Shown in pieces: positions 36,054-45,917 of a stretch of 64,000 bases of DNA. Position 1 is the stretch's first letter. The number at the start of each line of letters is the position of its first letter. The notes below the pieces were generated by a model, which was not told the origin of the DNA, ran no database searches, and was given only the letters and a program-made list of their open reading frames with translations. The DNA lies in contig JACKAN010000006.1 in assembly GCA_020635055.1 (NCBI GenBank), forward strand, positions 62,001 through 126,000, given 5' to 3'. The position numbers and the translations under genes were made by a program. This stretch comes from Pseudobdellovibrionaceae bacterium. GTDB taxonomy: Bacteria > Bdellovibrionota > Bdellovibrionia > Bdellovibrionales > UBA1609.

Positions 36054-36095
36054 GTAAATTCTAAATTTGCAGTTTTTATTCCTATATCTTGATAT

Positions 36096-36995
36096 TTACT
36101 TAATGACTCTTACCTTTATTTTATCCCCTTCATTTAAGCTGCTTGCAGGATATAAGACAACGGGAGTTTTTTTATCAAATGGTGATTTTAGCTCTGCATA
36201 CTCTTGATTTCTATCCCCTAACTTTAAAGAAATTTTTTTCAATTTGCCTTGTTCAACTGCAAAAACGGTGGGTTTTTCCTGGTCGTTGAACAAAGCACCA
36301 ATAGGCATAAGAACAGCATTTTCAACTTTTCTAATAATTATGGAAACCTCTACTCGGAAACCATCACCTAAATTTTTCCACAGTTCTCGGTCCGAAGTGA
36401 TGTCTAAAAAAACATTAACTCTTTGTTCTTTAACTCCGAGTGCCGAAACTTCTTCTTTTGCTCTGGGTTCTATTTTAGTAACTTCTGCTTGCAGAGGAGT
36501 TTCACCACCCCACTTTTTAATTATCGCTTTCTGACCCACTTGAACTTCAACTACTTCTTCGGATAATAAGGCGGCAATGACTTCCACCTTTTCTGGATTT
36601 CCTATTTCAATCAAAGGCGTTCCGCGAAGAACATGCTTTCTATCCTTTTCGAAAACTTGGAGTATATAACCTGATATAGGTGCTTGAACGGAAAAATTCT
36701 TATCCCATTCGAAGCTAAACAGTTTTTGTCCCTGTTCTACTTGGCTTCCTACCTTCCATGGGTGAGAGGGGATGATACCGTCAGCAGGAGCAGTAATAAT
36801 TTGTTTTTCCTTAAAACTTGTGATGCCCTCATCTGTAATCATTTTTTCAAACAAAGCTCGCTGAACATAAGCTACATCTACTTGAGTCAAATTGGGTTTA
36901 AAGGAAAAGGCAACTAGAGCCAAAACTATAAAAGTTAAAATACCAAAGAAAACTTTTTTTGGTATTTTTATGTATTCAACTGTTTTTCTAATCAT
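36096..36995 (-). CDS. Periplasmic adaptor (membrane fusion) protein of an ABC exporter
   Basis: 299 residues with an N-terminal membrane anchor (about 14-30). The lipoyl halves are IITAPADGIIPSHPWKVGSQVEQGQKLFSF and FSVQAPISGYILQVF, followed by a beta-barrel (AIIKKWGGETPLQAEVTKIEP) and a C-terminal region with VLMPIGALF. It lacks a long coiled-coil hairpin between the lipoyl halves, like short HlyD/MacA-family adaptors. It is the last gene of the minus-strand operon with the FtsX-type permease and ATPase. The system would pump something out of, or across, the periplasm; the substrate is unknown. Confidence 0.85.
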   Translation of the reverse strand: MIRKTVEYIKIPKKVFFGILTFIVLALVAFSFKPNLTQVDVAYVQRALFEKMITDEGITSFKEKQIITAPADGIIPSHPWKVGSQVEQGQKLFSFEWDKNFSVQAPISGYILQVFEKDRKHVLRGTPLIEIGNPEKVEVIAALLSEEVVEVQVGQKAIIKKWGGETPLQAEVTKIEPRAKEEVSALGVKEQRVNVFLDITSDRELWKNLGDGFRVEVSIIIRKVENAVLMPIGALFNDQEKPTVFAVEQGKLKKISLKLGDRNQEYAELKSPFDKKTPVVLYPASSLNEGDKIKVRVIK

Positions 36996-37002
36996 AAAAA
37001 TT

Positions 37003-39369
37003 TTACCCTCTTGATTTTAATGTTGCTACTAAATCCATTTTCTTAACCCTTTTAAAAATAAATGCGGCACTAAGGACTCCCGAAAACAAGAGTATTAATG
37101 TCGAAAACATGAAGGTCCCTGGATTAAATATAAACGGAATTTGAAAGGCGTCCATGCTCATTTTAGAAATTAACCACTTGCTATTCAAAAGACCCAAAAA
37201 CCAACCTATGGGAATTGAAAACACAAAAATAAATGAAATCTCAGCAATGAGAGTCAAAAAAACTTCAGGAATTGTAAAACCTAAAATCCGCAAAGTAGCC
37301 AGTTCCCAATCCCTTTCCGCAAGAGTGACTCTCATATTGTTATAAACAACGCCAAAACCTATAGCACCAGCAAAAATGGATAAGATAAAAGCAAATACAA
37401 GAAGAAACTTTGCACTGGTCTCATTAAAAGTTTTCAATGCACTATCTTTATAAGAAATAGCCAAAACTGAAGGCAACTCTTTTAGTCTTGTGTAAAGTTC
37501 GGAATTGTTACCTATGGATCTAAAAAGAATACTATTAATCAAATCATCGCTATCCATAAGATCTGAAATTATTTTGCGCGAAGTGAAAAGTTCATTAGAT
37601 AAAAAACTGTCAACTATTTTTTTAATTTCTAATTTTATTTTTGGCTTTTTCCTCTCTAGAACTTCTATTTCAATAATATCACCTTCTTGCACTTCCAATT
37701 GCTTAGCCAATATACGGCTTACAAAAATTCCGGTTTGTGGAAGCTGAATATCTTCCATCTTCTCATTAATAATTCCCTGTAAACTAGAATTTTCTGGGAA
37801 ACCTTTTAAAGTGGTATTTTGCACTTTGTTTTGGAAATGGACACGCACCCCCAAATTTCTAAAACCTTCAGCCTCAAGTATTCCTGGTAGCCTTAAAACC
37901 TCAAATATAGCATTAGGTCTAATTGCATGAGTTAACATAATAGATCCCGTTTCTTTTTGAACAAAAGAATACTGTGCTGTTATTAAGTGGTTAATGCTAT
38001 CTTGCCAAAAAAGTCCGCTAATTAAAAGAACAATTGCTAAGCTCATTCCTAAGCCTGTCATTAAAGATCTCCGAGAGAAGGTAAAGACCCCTCTTATTGT
38101 CATTCTTGCTCTCATTTTTAATTCATTAAAAAGAAAACTGGTTTCGTACATCCCTTTATGAAAACTCGCCGGTGCTGATGGTCTCATGGCTTCTGCCGGA
38201 GGTAGAGAAAAAATATTTTTCAATGAAGTATAAACACCAACAAAGGCCGTTAAAATAGAAATTAAAAAAGAAAGTACAATTTGAGAAAATTTAAAATCAT
38301 AACTTAATAATGGAAAGTGATAAAATTCTGCGTACAGTTTCATCATAGAATGACCTATCCAAAGTCCCATAACAAGACCAAAAAGGGTTCCACTAAGTAC
38401 AATTATACTTCCAATCTTAAAATAATAATTAAAAATTGATCGATCAAAATAACCGAGAGCTTTCAAAGTTGCAATTTCTCCTCTGTGAGTATTTACAAGC
38501 CTTGACAACACTACGTTCAGAATAAATGCGGCTACTAAAAAGAAAATCAGAGGTACAGTGGTTGCATTTACTTGTAACTGTTTAAGTTCTTCATTAATAA
38601 ACACGCTGGATATCTGCCGATCTCGTCCATAGGCACCCCTAGAGCCATATTTATTTAAATTTTCGTCTAACAGATATTTTATTTTTTCTTCTAGAACCCC
38701 AGGTCTAATTTTAACTAATGCACTGTTAAAAGAAGCTCTCATGTCAAAAGTGGCTTCTAGAACAGATTGATTTATCCATGCCACAACAAAGTGAAGATCA
38801 TCTGGAAAGGGTGAAGTACCATTTAGTGCTATAATATATTCTGGGCTCACTCCAACACCCACAATGCGAAACTTCTTTCTAATCCCATTTAAGGTTGCAA
38901 AAAATGTAGCACCTAGCTGGAGCTTGTGAGCTTTAAAAAACCCCTCGCTCACTACCACTTCATCCGTGGATACCGTCGAGGGCAAGCGCCCACTATTCAA
39001 AAATATTTTGTTAAAAGTTGGCATCTGACCGTCGGGTATAGATACAAAGTGAACAACTCCGGGCTCTTTCATACTAGAAATCGAAAGTAAAGCGTCAAAT
39101 TCTAATCGAGCTTCCGCTTTAGCGACTCCATTCAGTTCTCTAATTTCACTTAATGTATGTAAAGGGGCTTTTTTAATAGGTATAAACAAGTCAGCAAATT
39201 TGGCTTCCTTGAAAAAATAATCACGACTCATCTTTAGTGTGGAATATGTGCTTGTAAAGCCAAACAAAACAGCAACACCCAATCCAACAATCAAACTGAT
39301 CGAAAATACCTGAGCTTTAATATTTATTAAATCGCGAATTAATTTTCTATTTAAAACAGAAATTACCAT
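37003..39369 (-). CDS. FtsX-type ABC transporter permease
   Basis: 788 residues with two FtsX domains: an N-terminal transmembrane helix followed by a periplasmic domain, three helices near 270-390, then a second single helix (around 440), periplasmic domain and three final helices (about 660-780). LATLKALGYFDRSIF and LATLRILGFTIPEVF are the coupling segments after the first and second halves. This duplicated layout is that of LolCE/MacB-related permeases of about 800 residues. It overlaps the ATPase gene by seven bases and precedes the adaptor. Lipoprotein or small-molecule export is possible. Confidence 0.88.
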   Translation of the reverse strand: MVISVLNRKLIRDLINIKAQVFSISLIVGLGVAVLFGFTSTYSTLKMSRDYFFKEAKFADLFIPIKKAPLHTLSEIRELNGVAKAEARLEFDALLSISSMKEPGVVHFVSIPDGQMPTFNKIFLNSGRLPSTVSTDEVVVSEGFFKAHKLQLGATFFATLNGIRKKFRIVGVGVSPEYIIALNGTSPFPDDLHFVVAWINQSVLEATFDMRASFNSALVKIRPGVLEEKIKYLLDENLNKYGSRGAYGRDRQISSVFINEELKQLQVNATTVPLIFFLVAAFILNVVLSRLVNTHRGEIATLKALGYFDRSIFNYYFKIGSIIVLSGTLFGLVMGLWIGHSMMKLYAEFYHFPLLSYDFKFSQIVLSFLISILTAFVGVYTSLKNIFSLPPAEAMRPSAPASFHKGMYETSFLFNELKMRARMTIRGVFTFSRRSLMTGLGMSLAIVLLISGLFWQDSINHLITAQYSFVQKETGSIMLTHAIRPNAIFEVLRLPGILEAEGFRNLGVRVHFQNKVQNTTLKGFPENSSLQGIINEKMEDIQLPQTGIFVSRILAKQLEVQEGDIIEIEVLERKKPKIKLEIKKIVDSFLSNELFTSRKIISDLMDSDDLINSILFRSIGNNSELYTRLKELPSVLAISYKDSALKTFNETSAKFLLVFAFILSIFAGAIGFGVVYNNMRVTLAERDWELATLRILGFTIPEVFLTLIAEISFIFVFSIPIGWFLGLLNSKWLISKMSMDAFQIPFIFNPGTFMFSTLILLFSGVLSAAFIFKRVKKMDLVATLKSRG

Positions 39370-40073
39370 TTTAATTCTTTTACATTACATTTAATGTCGT
39401 TAGTCTTAGTCTCGTGCACTTGACCATCAACAAGAATAATAACTCTATCTGCCATATCAGCAATAGCCGCATTATGAGTAATTACTACCGTAGTTGTATT
39501 TAACTCTAAATTTACTTTTTGAATGGCTTCTAAAACTAATATTCCCGTTTTTACATCTAAGGCTCCAGTGGGTTCATCACAAAACAACATCCTTGGCTGC
39601 TTTGCTATGGCCCTGGCAATAGCTACCCTTTGCTGCTCTCCACCCGACATTTGCGACGGAAAGTGATCCGCACGAGATTTCAAACCCACAAGATCTAGTG
39701 CCCGCTCAGGGACCATTGGGTTTTCTGAAATTTCAGTAACTAACTGTACATTTTCCATTGCGCTCAAACGCGGGATAAGATTGTACATCTGAAATATAAA
39801 ACCAATGTTTTTTCTACGAAAATGGGTAAGTTCTCTATCACTAAAGTTGTGAAGAGCCTCAGAGTCAAACCATATTTCCCCCTCGGTAGGTCTATCCAGT
39901 CCACCCAATATATTTAAAAGAGTAGATTTACCACAACCCGAGTGACCCAAAAGTACGACAAATTCTCCTTCAAAAAGCTCAATATTTATTTTTTTTAATG
40001 CAGGAACTTCAACTTCACCCATTTGATATGTTTTATTTAGATTTACTGTTTTTATTAGTGGTAGCTTCACCAT
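39363..40073 (-). CDS. ABC transporter ATP-binding protein (MacB/LolD type)
   Basis: 236 residues with Walker A GHSGCGKST, the Q-loop in GFIFQMYNLIPRLSA, signature MSGGEQQRVAIARA, Walker B MLFCDEPTGALD and the switch His in VVITHN. The MYNLIP and DEPTGALD strings are typical of the LolD/MacB class that powers FtsX-type permeases. It is the first gene of the operon; the ATG at 40073 has little Shine-Dalgarno support. A 141-base gap separates it from the divergent AroE-like gene. Confidence 0.95.
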   Translation of the reverse strand: MVKLPLIKTVNLNKTYQMGEVEVPALKKINIELFEGEFVVLLGHSGCGKSTLLNILGGLDRPTEGEIWFDSEALHNFSDRELTHFRRKNIGFIFQMYNLIPRLSAMENVQLVTEISENPMVPERALDLVGLKSRADHFPSQMSGGEQQRVAIARAIAKQPRMLFCDEPTGALDVKTGILVLEAIQKVNLELNTTTVVITHNAAIADMADRVIILVDGQVHETKTNDIKCNVKELKW

Positions 40074-40214
40074 GACATTTTAAACACAAATAAAACAGAA
40101 TTGAAATTGTTTAGTTCAAATTAACGATCAATAACGTTACATTCTGATACAATTAGCGCACTTTTCGTCGGTATAATTTAAGACTCCATTGGCTTACACC
40201 GATGATAAGAGTTG

Positions 40215-41114
40215 ATGGAAAATACTTTTAAATGGGCAGAACTGGCAAGAAATCATACTCCTTTAAGATTTGATATCCTCAGTGAATATTTAAATGAAAA
40301 GGGATTTAAGAATGAGTTCACAGCACTCGTAGCTAGTCCCTTGGATTTCGAAGAAAAGTTAAAAACTGCATTGAAAAACTATCAAGCTTTGCGTTTGGGT
40401 AGTCCATTTGGTTTACAAGTTATTAATCTGTTTGACTTTCTGCCTGCAAATATTTCTGCACTGCAAGCAGCCGACTCGATAATTTTAAAATCCGGTCAAT
40501 GGGAGCTTACGGCTTCCACTCTAATTGGATTTGAAAAACATGTATTATCCAATGGAAAAAATATTAAGTTAGATGCTTCCGTACTTATAGTGGGTTCGGG
40601 GGCTACAGCTAAATTTGCTATTCATGCTATATCAAAAATAGGAATTAAGAATATTAAGATTTCCAATCAGTTTAGTGAACAAGCAAAACAACTGATTTTA
40701 GACCTAGAAAGAAAATACTTTGGAATTAAATTCGAATTTGTACCAGATGACCAATTGGTTTTACTCCCCGGAACCAATTCAGTTTTAATCAATACTACAC
40801 CACTGATAGATTCTAACAGTATTCTTAATGAATTGTATTATTTCAACTTTTTAAGACCCGATGGCTTAGTTATTGATTTCACTTTTTTACCCTTAAACAC
40901 TCCGCTCATAATTGGTGCTGAACAAATTGGTATTCGTGTGGTGAAAGGTTATGAAGTCTGCGCATGGGGTGATCTACAATGGGCTAAAAACTTTACTGAT
41001 ATTCCCCTCAACTACGAAGAATATAAAGCTAAAATATTAAAAGCGGGGATCAACTGGGAAAAAGAAAACCTTTCCTCTGATAAAAATGAAGTTAAAGATG
41101 GCCCCCGTTTCTGA
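40215..41114 (+). CDS. Shikimate dehydrogenase-like protein, catalytic residues altered
   Basis: About 299 residues. The Rossmann half is AroE-like: LIVGSGATAKFAIHAISKIGIKNIKIS, LINTTPL, then VIDFTFLPLNTPLIIGAEQIGIRVVKGYEV. The N-terminal half is poorly conserved. The Lys of the NVT.P.K string cannot be found, and LTASTLIGFEKHV replaces the L.G.NTD..GF block, so the catalytic Asp reads as Thr. It is therefore unlikely to reduce 3-dehydroshikimate. A true AroE would be expected elsewhere in the genome. The start is the ATG at 40215; a TTG just before it is in frame. Confidence 0.7.
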   Translation: MENTFKWAELARNHTPLRFDILSEYLNEKGFKNEFTALVASPLDFEEKLKTALKNYQALRLGSPFGLQVINLFDFLPANISALQAADSIILKSGQWELTASTLIGFEKHVLSNGKNIKLDASVLIVGSGATAKFAIHAISKIGIKNIKISNQFSEQAKQLILDLERKYFGIKFEFVPDDQLVLLPGTNSVLINTTPLIDSNSILNELYYFNFLRPDGLVIDFTFLPLNTPLIIGAEQIGIRVVKGYEVCAWGDLQWAKNFTDIPLNYEEYKAKILKAGINWEKENLSSDKNEVKDGPRF

Positions 41115-41146
41115 TTAAAAACTTCAAACATAATTTTCTAAGTTAT

Positions 41147-42280
41147 TTATCTCTGATTAAGGGGTTTCCATTTTAAGCCCGTATGCCCCGTCCACTCGCC
41201 TCGAGGTCTATAGATACGATTCTTAGAGTACTGTTCAAATATATGAGCTAACCAACCACTGACACGAGAAGTTGCAAAAATGGGAGTATAAAGATCAATA
41301 GGAATGCCCATACTATAATAAACAGTTGCCGAATAAAAATCTACATTTGGCAATAAGCCTTTTTCATTTTCTACGGTTTCATGAATGACTTTTGACATTT
41401 CAAAAAATTCAGGTTTCCCAAATTTTTTAGTTAAGCTCTGACTCATACTCTGCAATATTTTTGCACGAGGATCTCCGTTTTTATAAACACGATGGCCAAA
41501 ACCCATAACTTTATCTTTATTAGCAAGCGCCTTCTTAATCCAACTCTCGGCCTTAGCGACAGTTCCAATTTCAAGTAAAGTTAGCATTACCTGCTCGTTG
41601 GCTCCACCATGCAATGGTCCTTTTAAGGCGCCAATTCCACTCACAACAGCTGAGTAAATATCACTTAATGAAGAGGCTGTTACTCTTGCAGCAAATGCAG
41701 AACAGTTGAGTTCGTGATCCGCATGAAGAATTAAACAGGTATCAAAAACTTTTTCTACTTCGGCATCGGGCTCCTTACCAGACAACATATACATAAAGTT
41801 CCAGGCAAAAGATTTTTCTGGATTTGGGGCTACATAACTTTTCCCCTGACGTAATCTTTCAAATAAAGCAACTAAGGAACCTACTTTAGCCGTTAAGCGA
41901 AGAGCAATTCTATCTTGAGATTTTTCGTCTTGCTCATTAGCATCTGGATCCCAAAGAGCTAACATAGAAACAGCTGTTCGCAACCATGACATAGGATGAA
42001 CACCTGCGTGCGGTAGAGATGACAACTGTTTAACTAAATCATCTTTTAAGGCCATCTCTTTGTGTAAAGTTTGACAGAATGTTTTGTATTCATTTTGTGA
42101 AGGCAGCTTATCATACCAAAGTAAATAGACCACTTCTTCAAAAGTAGAATGAGCAGCTAAATCTTCAATGGTATAACCACGAAAACAAAGTGTAGCATCC
42201 ACTATGGAAGATATTTCTGTTGTACAAGCTACAACACCTTCTAAACCCTTATCAATTGCACCTTCATATATTTCTGCCAT
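41147..42280 (-). CDS. gltA: Citrate synthase
   Basis: About 377 residues, the short type II/methylcitrate-like length. Key segments are LCFRGYTIEDLA, HADHELNCSAFAAR, GPLHGGANEQV (oxaloacetate-binding His), MGFGHRVYKNGDPRA (His and Arg) and NVDFYSATVYYSMGI with the catalytic Asp. It condenses oxaloacetate with acetyl-CoA. The short form overlaps in sequence with 2-methylcitrate synthase, so activity on propionyl-CoA cannot be excluded; no prp genes are near. The start is the ATG at 42280 with AAAGGA upstream, in preference to a GTG five codons earlier. Confidence 0.92.
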   Translation of the reverse strand: MAEIYEGAIDKGLEGVVACTTEISSIVDATLCFRGYTIEDLAAHSTFEEVVYLLWYDKLPSQNEYKTFCQTLHKEMALKDDLVKQLSSLPHAGVHPMSWLRTAVSMLALWDPDANEQDEKSQDRIALRLTAKVGSLVALFERLRQGKSYVAPNPEKSFAWNFMYMLSGKEPDAEVEKVFDTCLILHADHELNCSAFAARVTASSLSDIYSAVVSGIGALKGPLHGGANEQVMLTLLEIGTVAKAESWIKKALANKDKVMGFGHRVYKNGDPRAKILQSMSQSLTKKFGKPEFFEMSKVIHETVENEKGLLPNVDFYSATVYYSMGIPIDLYTPIFATSRVSGWLAHIFEQYSKNRIYRPRGEWTGHTGLKWKPLNQR

Positions 42281-42344
42281 AAATAATCCTTTCACGTCTT
42301 TTTACATATTATCACTGGTAGAATTTAGGTAAAGGTTTATCGCA

Positions 42345-43238
42345 CTATTTCGCTAGCTTTATAACTCTATCTTTAACTTCTGCCACGACAAGAGACTGGT
42401 CGCGGGGTGGTTCCACACCTGTGGCAAATTTCTTAAGTGATATAAAAACTTCATTGCGAAGATCGTGAACACCTTGTTTTGGTGAGCTTAAAATTGATTT
42501 AAATAACCTCTCCTGGCCAAACTCTTCTCCTTCTAGGTTCTTACAAGAATAGACTCCTGGAGTAGCTAAAATAATTCTGTCTCTTGGAGATAGGACCTTG
42601 GTTTGGCTTGCTTTTGGCAAAGTAACATTCAACATCAAAGGCTGAGACTCACCCTCTAATAAACTTAACTCACCACTGGTGGAATCATGGTACATAGCAA
42701 CAACAGCTCCTAGATTTAGGTAGGACATTTCAAAGCTACGTCTATCTATCAATGCATAAAATAAATCAGCTTTGTCGTTGGTACCTAGACTGTGTGCGAG
42801 CTCAGAATATATCAGTTCAATAATTTTATGCGGTTCAGCCCCCCTTCGCGCTTCCATTTTGGCAGTAATATTAAGTAACACACTCAACAATAATGCCGAC
42901 ATCCCATGACCACTGCCAGAAGCAATTATTAAACCAAAGCGAAATTTGTCTTCATGTTCGAAAATATCAAAGTAATCCCCTCCCTTGATGGAACTAGGAA
43001 TAAATTTGTAACTAAACTCAATTCCTTGGATGTTGGGAAACTCAGTGGGTACAAGAATTCTTTGAATCTCTTGGGCCACTTTTAAGTCTCTTGAGAGACG
43101 AGCTATTAGCTCTTCAAGCTGTCTATTGACTTGACCCAGCTCCCGACGAAAAATTGCCAAATCTTTTTCTCGCTCTACAATTTCGACTTCAAGTTCTTTA
43201 ACTCTGTTTTGGTAGTGCTCAATGGGATTTTTTGTCAT
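42345..43238 (-). CDS. SpoIIE-type PP2C phosphatase domain with coiled coil
   Basis: 297 residues. A coiled coil (about 8-50) leads into LKVAQEIQRILVPTEFPNI and a PP2C SpoIIE domain (about 65-290) with KGGDYFDIFEHED and SGSGHGMSALLLSVL. Family members dephosphorylate anti-sigma-factor antagonists. The metal-binding Asp of the usual GDVSGHG string is replaced: the sequence reads ASGSGHG. The first Asp (GGDYFD) and a late Asp (PRDQSLVV) remain. Activity may be reduced or altered. It is separated by 100 bases from the divergent SirB1-like gene. Confidence 0.85.
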   Translation of the reverse strand: MTKNPIEHYQNRVKELEVEIVEREKDLAIFRRELGQVNRQLEELIARLSRDLKVAQEIQRILVPTEFPNIQGIEFSYKFIPSSIKGGDYFDIFEHEDKFRFGLIIASGSGHGMSALLLSVLLNITAKMEARRGAEPHKIIELIYSELAHSLGTNDKADLFYALIDRRSFEMSYLNLGAVVAMYHDSTSGELSLLEGESQPLMLNVTLPKASQTKVLSPRDRIILATPGVYSCKNLEGEEFGQERLFKSILSSPKQGVHDLRNEVFISLKKFATGVEPPRDQSLVVAEVKDRVIKLAK

Positions 43239-43338
43239 ATTCCTATTTAATCTAAACTTTCATTTAATGTAATGACGCAAAACGGTAGTGTGCACATCTG
43301 TTCTTTGACAGAAAATTCTCAATCACTTAACCAAAGAC

Positions 43339-44199
43339 ATGTCTTTAGAAAAAGCTTCATTGTTTTGTATCAGCTCAGAAGAGCTTCAGGGAATTCACTC
43401 TGAAGATTGTCATGCTTTTATGATATTATTGTTAAAAATGGATGCTCACCTCCACTTTATTGGTGATGAGCAGGCTCTTCTGCGAAAAATCAATTTCTTA
43501 GTATACGAATTGCAGGCCCTATGTGAAGGCCTTGAAGAAAATGATAAAATTCACGTTTTAAATAGTTTTTTCTTTGAAAAGAATGGATTTCACAGTATTT
43601 TTGAACTTCGACCTTCTTCAAAAAATTTCAGTTTTCAAAAACTCTTAAACACAAAATCTGCCAACAGTTTACTTCTCATCATTCTCTATCAATTTTTTGC
43701 AAATCAAATTGATTTGCCAATATTCGCTATAAATATGGAACCATTGCAAATATTAAAATGGCATCAAAAAGAAAAATGTTCATACATAGATTTAAATCGA
43801 AAGGGAAAAGTCTTTGACCGAAATGAGATTCTAGGAATTTTAAACCATAACACGTCCAATGGCGATTGCTTTGAAACCTTAACAATCAAACATATTTTTT
43901 CCCATTTTTTAGAAAAACTGAGTCAATCGCTTCAAAAAGAAAACCTCGACTCTCAATTAATGACTTGTTTAGATATAGCTCTGGACATTGATGAAAATAA
44001 TTTAAAGGCTCTCTGCCAACATGGTCTTTTGTGTTACAAAATTGGAAGTTTTCAACAGGCCCTGAAGGATTTAAAAAAATATTTTTCATTCACCGATCTG
44101 TACTCAGCACCCGACGATCTAAAAAAAATCTATCAACAACTGCTTCTATGGAGAAAAGCGGAAGAACAACCCTTTACCCCATCGGATATTCTACACTAA
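43339..44199 (+). CDS. SirB1-like transglutaminase-fold protein with TPR tail, divergent
   Basis: 286 residues. INFLVYELQAL followed by LNSFFFEKNGF and, later, LLLIILYQFFANQIDLPIFAINMEP and YIDLNRKGKVF follow the layout of SirB1/transglutaminase-core-2 proteins. The usual RRGIPITLS catalytic string is not preserved. A C-terminal TPR-like helical pair (about 205-260: CLDIALDIDENNLKALCQHGLLCYKIGSFQQALKDL-type pattern) also matches the SirB1 family. The molecular role of SirB1 is unclear. The 3' end overlaps the Na/Pi-like transporter gene by four bases, convergent. Confidence 0.6.
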   Translation: MSLEKASLFCISSEELQGIHSEDCHAFMILLLKMDAHLHFIGDEQALLRKINFLVYELQALCEGLEENDKIHVLNSFFFEKNGFHSIFELRPSSKNFSFQKLLNTKSANSLLLIILYQFFANQIDLPIFAINMEPLQILKWHQKEKCSYIDLNRKGKVFDRNEILGILNHNTSNGDCFETLTIKHIFSHFLEKLSQSLQKENLDSQLMTCLDIALDIDENNLKALCQHGLLCYKIGSFQQALKDLKKYFSFTDLYSAPDDLKKIYQQLLLWRKAEEQPFTPSDILH

Positions 44200-45893
44200 A
44201 ATCTAGAACAATAAGCCTCGTAAAAATTGGAAGTGTGGCGGTGTATTTGATCTAAATTAAACATCATTTCTCCCACCCAGTGATTTGCACCTTCAGATTT
44301 GCTTGAGCTGTATGCCTGTTTTAAAATCAATAAATATTTAGAATTTAATTCTAAACTCTTAGCTCTAAAATTTTCGTCTACAGTTTGATTTAGAAAAATA
44401 CTCTCACTTTCATCGTCCGCTAAGTCAGTAAATAAAAGTTCATAACTACTTAATAAATCAGAAAAATAATCTTTAATATTATCTGTCACTTCTTTATGCG
44501 GAAGTCGACCTGAATCTCCCAAATTTCTCTGTACAAAGAAAAGGGCCTTACAGCAATCTGCTATATTTTCTAATTCTTTAGTCATTCTAAAATAACCTTT
44601 AACTTTTGTGCCTTGAGCAGAAGTTAAGTTCAATTGCATAAGTCTAGATAAGTAGGCATTCATTTCCACTTGAAGTCGATCTGTTACCGCTTCGTATTTT
44701 AATATTTTCTCTACGGCTTTTGGATTGGGCTGCCATGATCCAAGTACTTCCTGAGTCAAATGCAACATAGACTCTACCATAGCTGCCATTTTACGAACCT
44801 CAAGTCGAACTTGCTCAATGGATAAGGAAGATGACACATTGTGTATCTCTCCAATAAATTCTAATTTTTGAAACTCTTTAATTTTTTTCTCAGGCACTAT
44901 TTTATCTACAAACTTCATTATAGGAGAAAATGCAATTAGACTCCAAATTAGGTAAGCAAAATTAAGAACTAAAAAAGTCATTGGTAAAAAATGAGTAGTA
45001 ATTAAATTTTCTGGTGACTGAGAACCCATCATTTTAGAACTTATAAACAATAAGTTAGATCCACTTTTAAGTAATTCAAAGATTTCATTGGCAAAGAAAA
45101 TCGCAAATATAGTAAATATGCTTTTTGCGATGAACTGAAAGATAAGTGCTTTTTTTACCTCTGTGGACAATAGATTCCAATTTAAAAAAGGTATTAAGGA
45201 CAAGCTAAAAAATATTGAAACTAAAAAAACTGTGGCATAAAGACCAGAAATAAAATTGGCATCAAAGAGGGCTAAAGTAATTGCCAATGGAACTAAAAAA
45301 GATCTCATTGCAAATAGAATAACTATAGCTAAAAATAAAACTAGAATTATTGACAATAAATTGAGTGGGCCAGAAAAAAAACTTTGATAGGATAAAAAAA
45401 CCCATTGAGGAAGTGTTGCCAATCCCATTTTCAACAATCTGGAACCTAAAATTATGAGGCCAGTCCCTAATATCAAACGCCCTAAGGCCACAATTCTTTC
45501 ATTAGTTGCCAAATAGGCTGGGAAAAATCCAACAGTTAGAAAAATCAACTCATACCATCCCCAATCAAAGACAATTAACCAAAAAGGCCACAGTGCTGCC
45601 AATCCCGCTCCTGACAGAAAGGCAGAAACCTGGTTTCGGGAATAAAGGCCGGAATTGCCAAAACTAATGGCCATATGACTAGTGGAAATGGGTGTTTGAG
45701 TTAGAGCCGACACAAAAGTTCCACCTAAACTATTAAGCCAACGAGACTCCCCAACTTGGTTTAAAAAAAAATGTACTGTCCTTGGGAATAAAAGAACTAA
45801 TGAGTCGGTTATTATTTTACTTCCTAAAATAATAACAACAGATGCACCTGTTAATGTAAAAAAAAGAATGCTAAATGTTTCTTCAATAGACAA
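44196..45893 (-). CDS. Na/Pi-cotransporter-family protein with PhoU-like domain
   Basis: 565 residues. About eight to nine membrane helices in the first 340 residues include LGGTFVSALTQTPISTSHMAISFGNSG, matching the GG..TA..QSSSA transport motif of the NptA/PNaS family in position but not exactly. A cytoplasmic helical domain follows from about 345 to the end, with HNVSSSLSIEQVRLEVRKMA and RMTKELENIADCCKALFF, typical of PhoU-like repeats. It would import phosphate with sodium or act as a sensor-transporter. The altered QSSS motif leaves the ion and substrate open. The start is TTG 45893 with GGAG eight bases upstream. Confidence 0.8.
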   Translation of the reverse strand: MSIEETFSILFFTLTGASVVIILGSKIITDSLVLLFPRTVHFFLNQVGESRWLNSLGGTFVSALTQTPISTSHMAISFGNSGLYSRNQVSAFLSGAGLAALWPFWLIVFDWGWYELIFLTVGFFPAYLATNERIVALGRLILGTGLIILGSRLLKMGLATLPQWVFLSYQSFFSGPLNLLSIILVLFLAIVILFAMRSFLVPLAITLALFDANFISGLYATVFLVSIFFSLSLIPFLNWNLLSTEVKKALIFQFIAKSIFTIFAIFFANEIFELLKSGSNLLFISSKMMGSQSPENLITTHFLPMTFLVLNFAYLIWSLIAFSPIMKFVDKIVPEKKIKEFQKLEFIGEIHNVSSSLSIEQVRLEVRKMAAMVESMLHLTQEVLGSWQPNPKAVEKILKYEAVTDRLQVEMNAYLSRLMQLNLTSAQGTKVKGYFRMTKELENIADCCKALFFVQRNLGDSGRLPHKEVTDNIKDYFSDLLSSYELLFTDLADDESESIFLNQTVDENFRAKSLELNSKYLLILKQAYSSSKSEGANHWVGEMMFNLDQIHRHTSNFYEAYCSRF

Positions 45894-45917
45894 GTATATT
45901 TCTCCAGTTAAATAAGA

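Noticed and set aside
36051..36102. Inverted repeat TAAGTAAAT/ATTTACTTA spanning two convergent stop codons
   Set aside because: Nine AT-rich pairs with a 34-base loop are easily due to chance in this composition.
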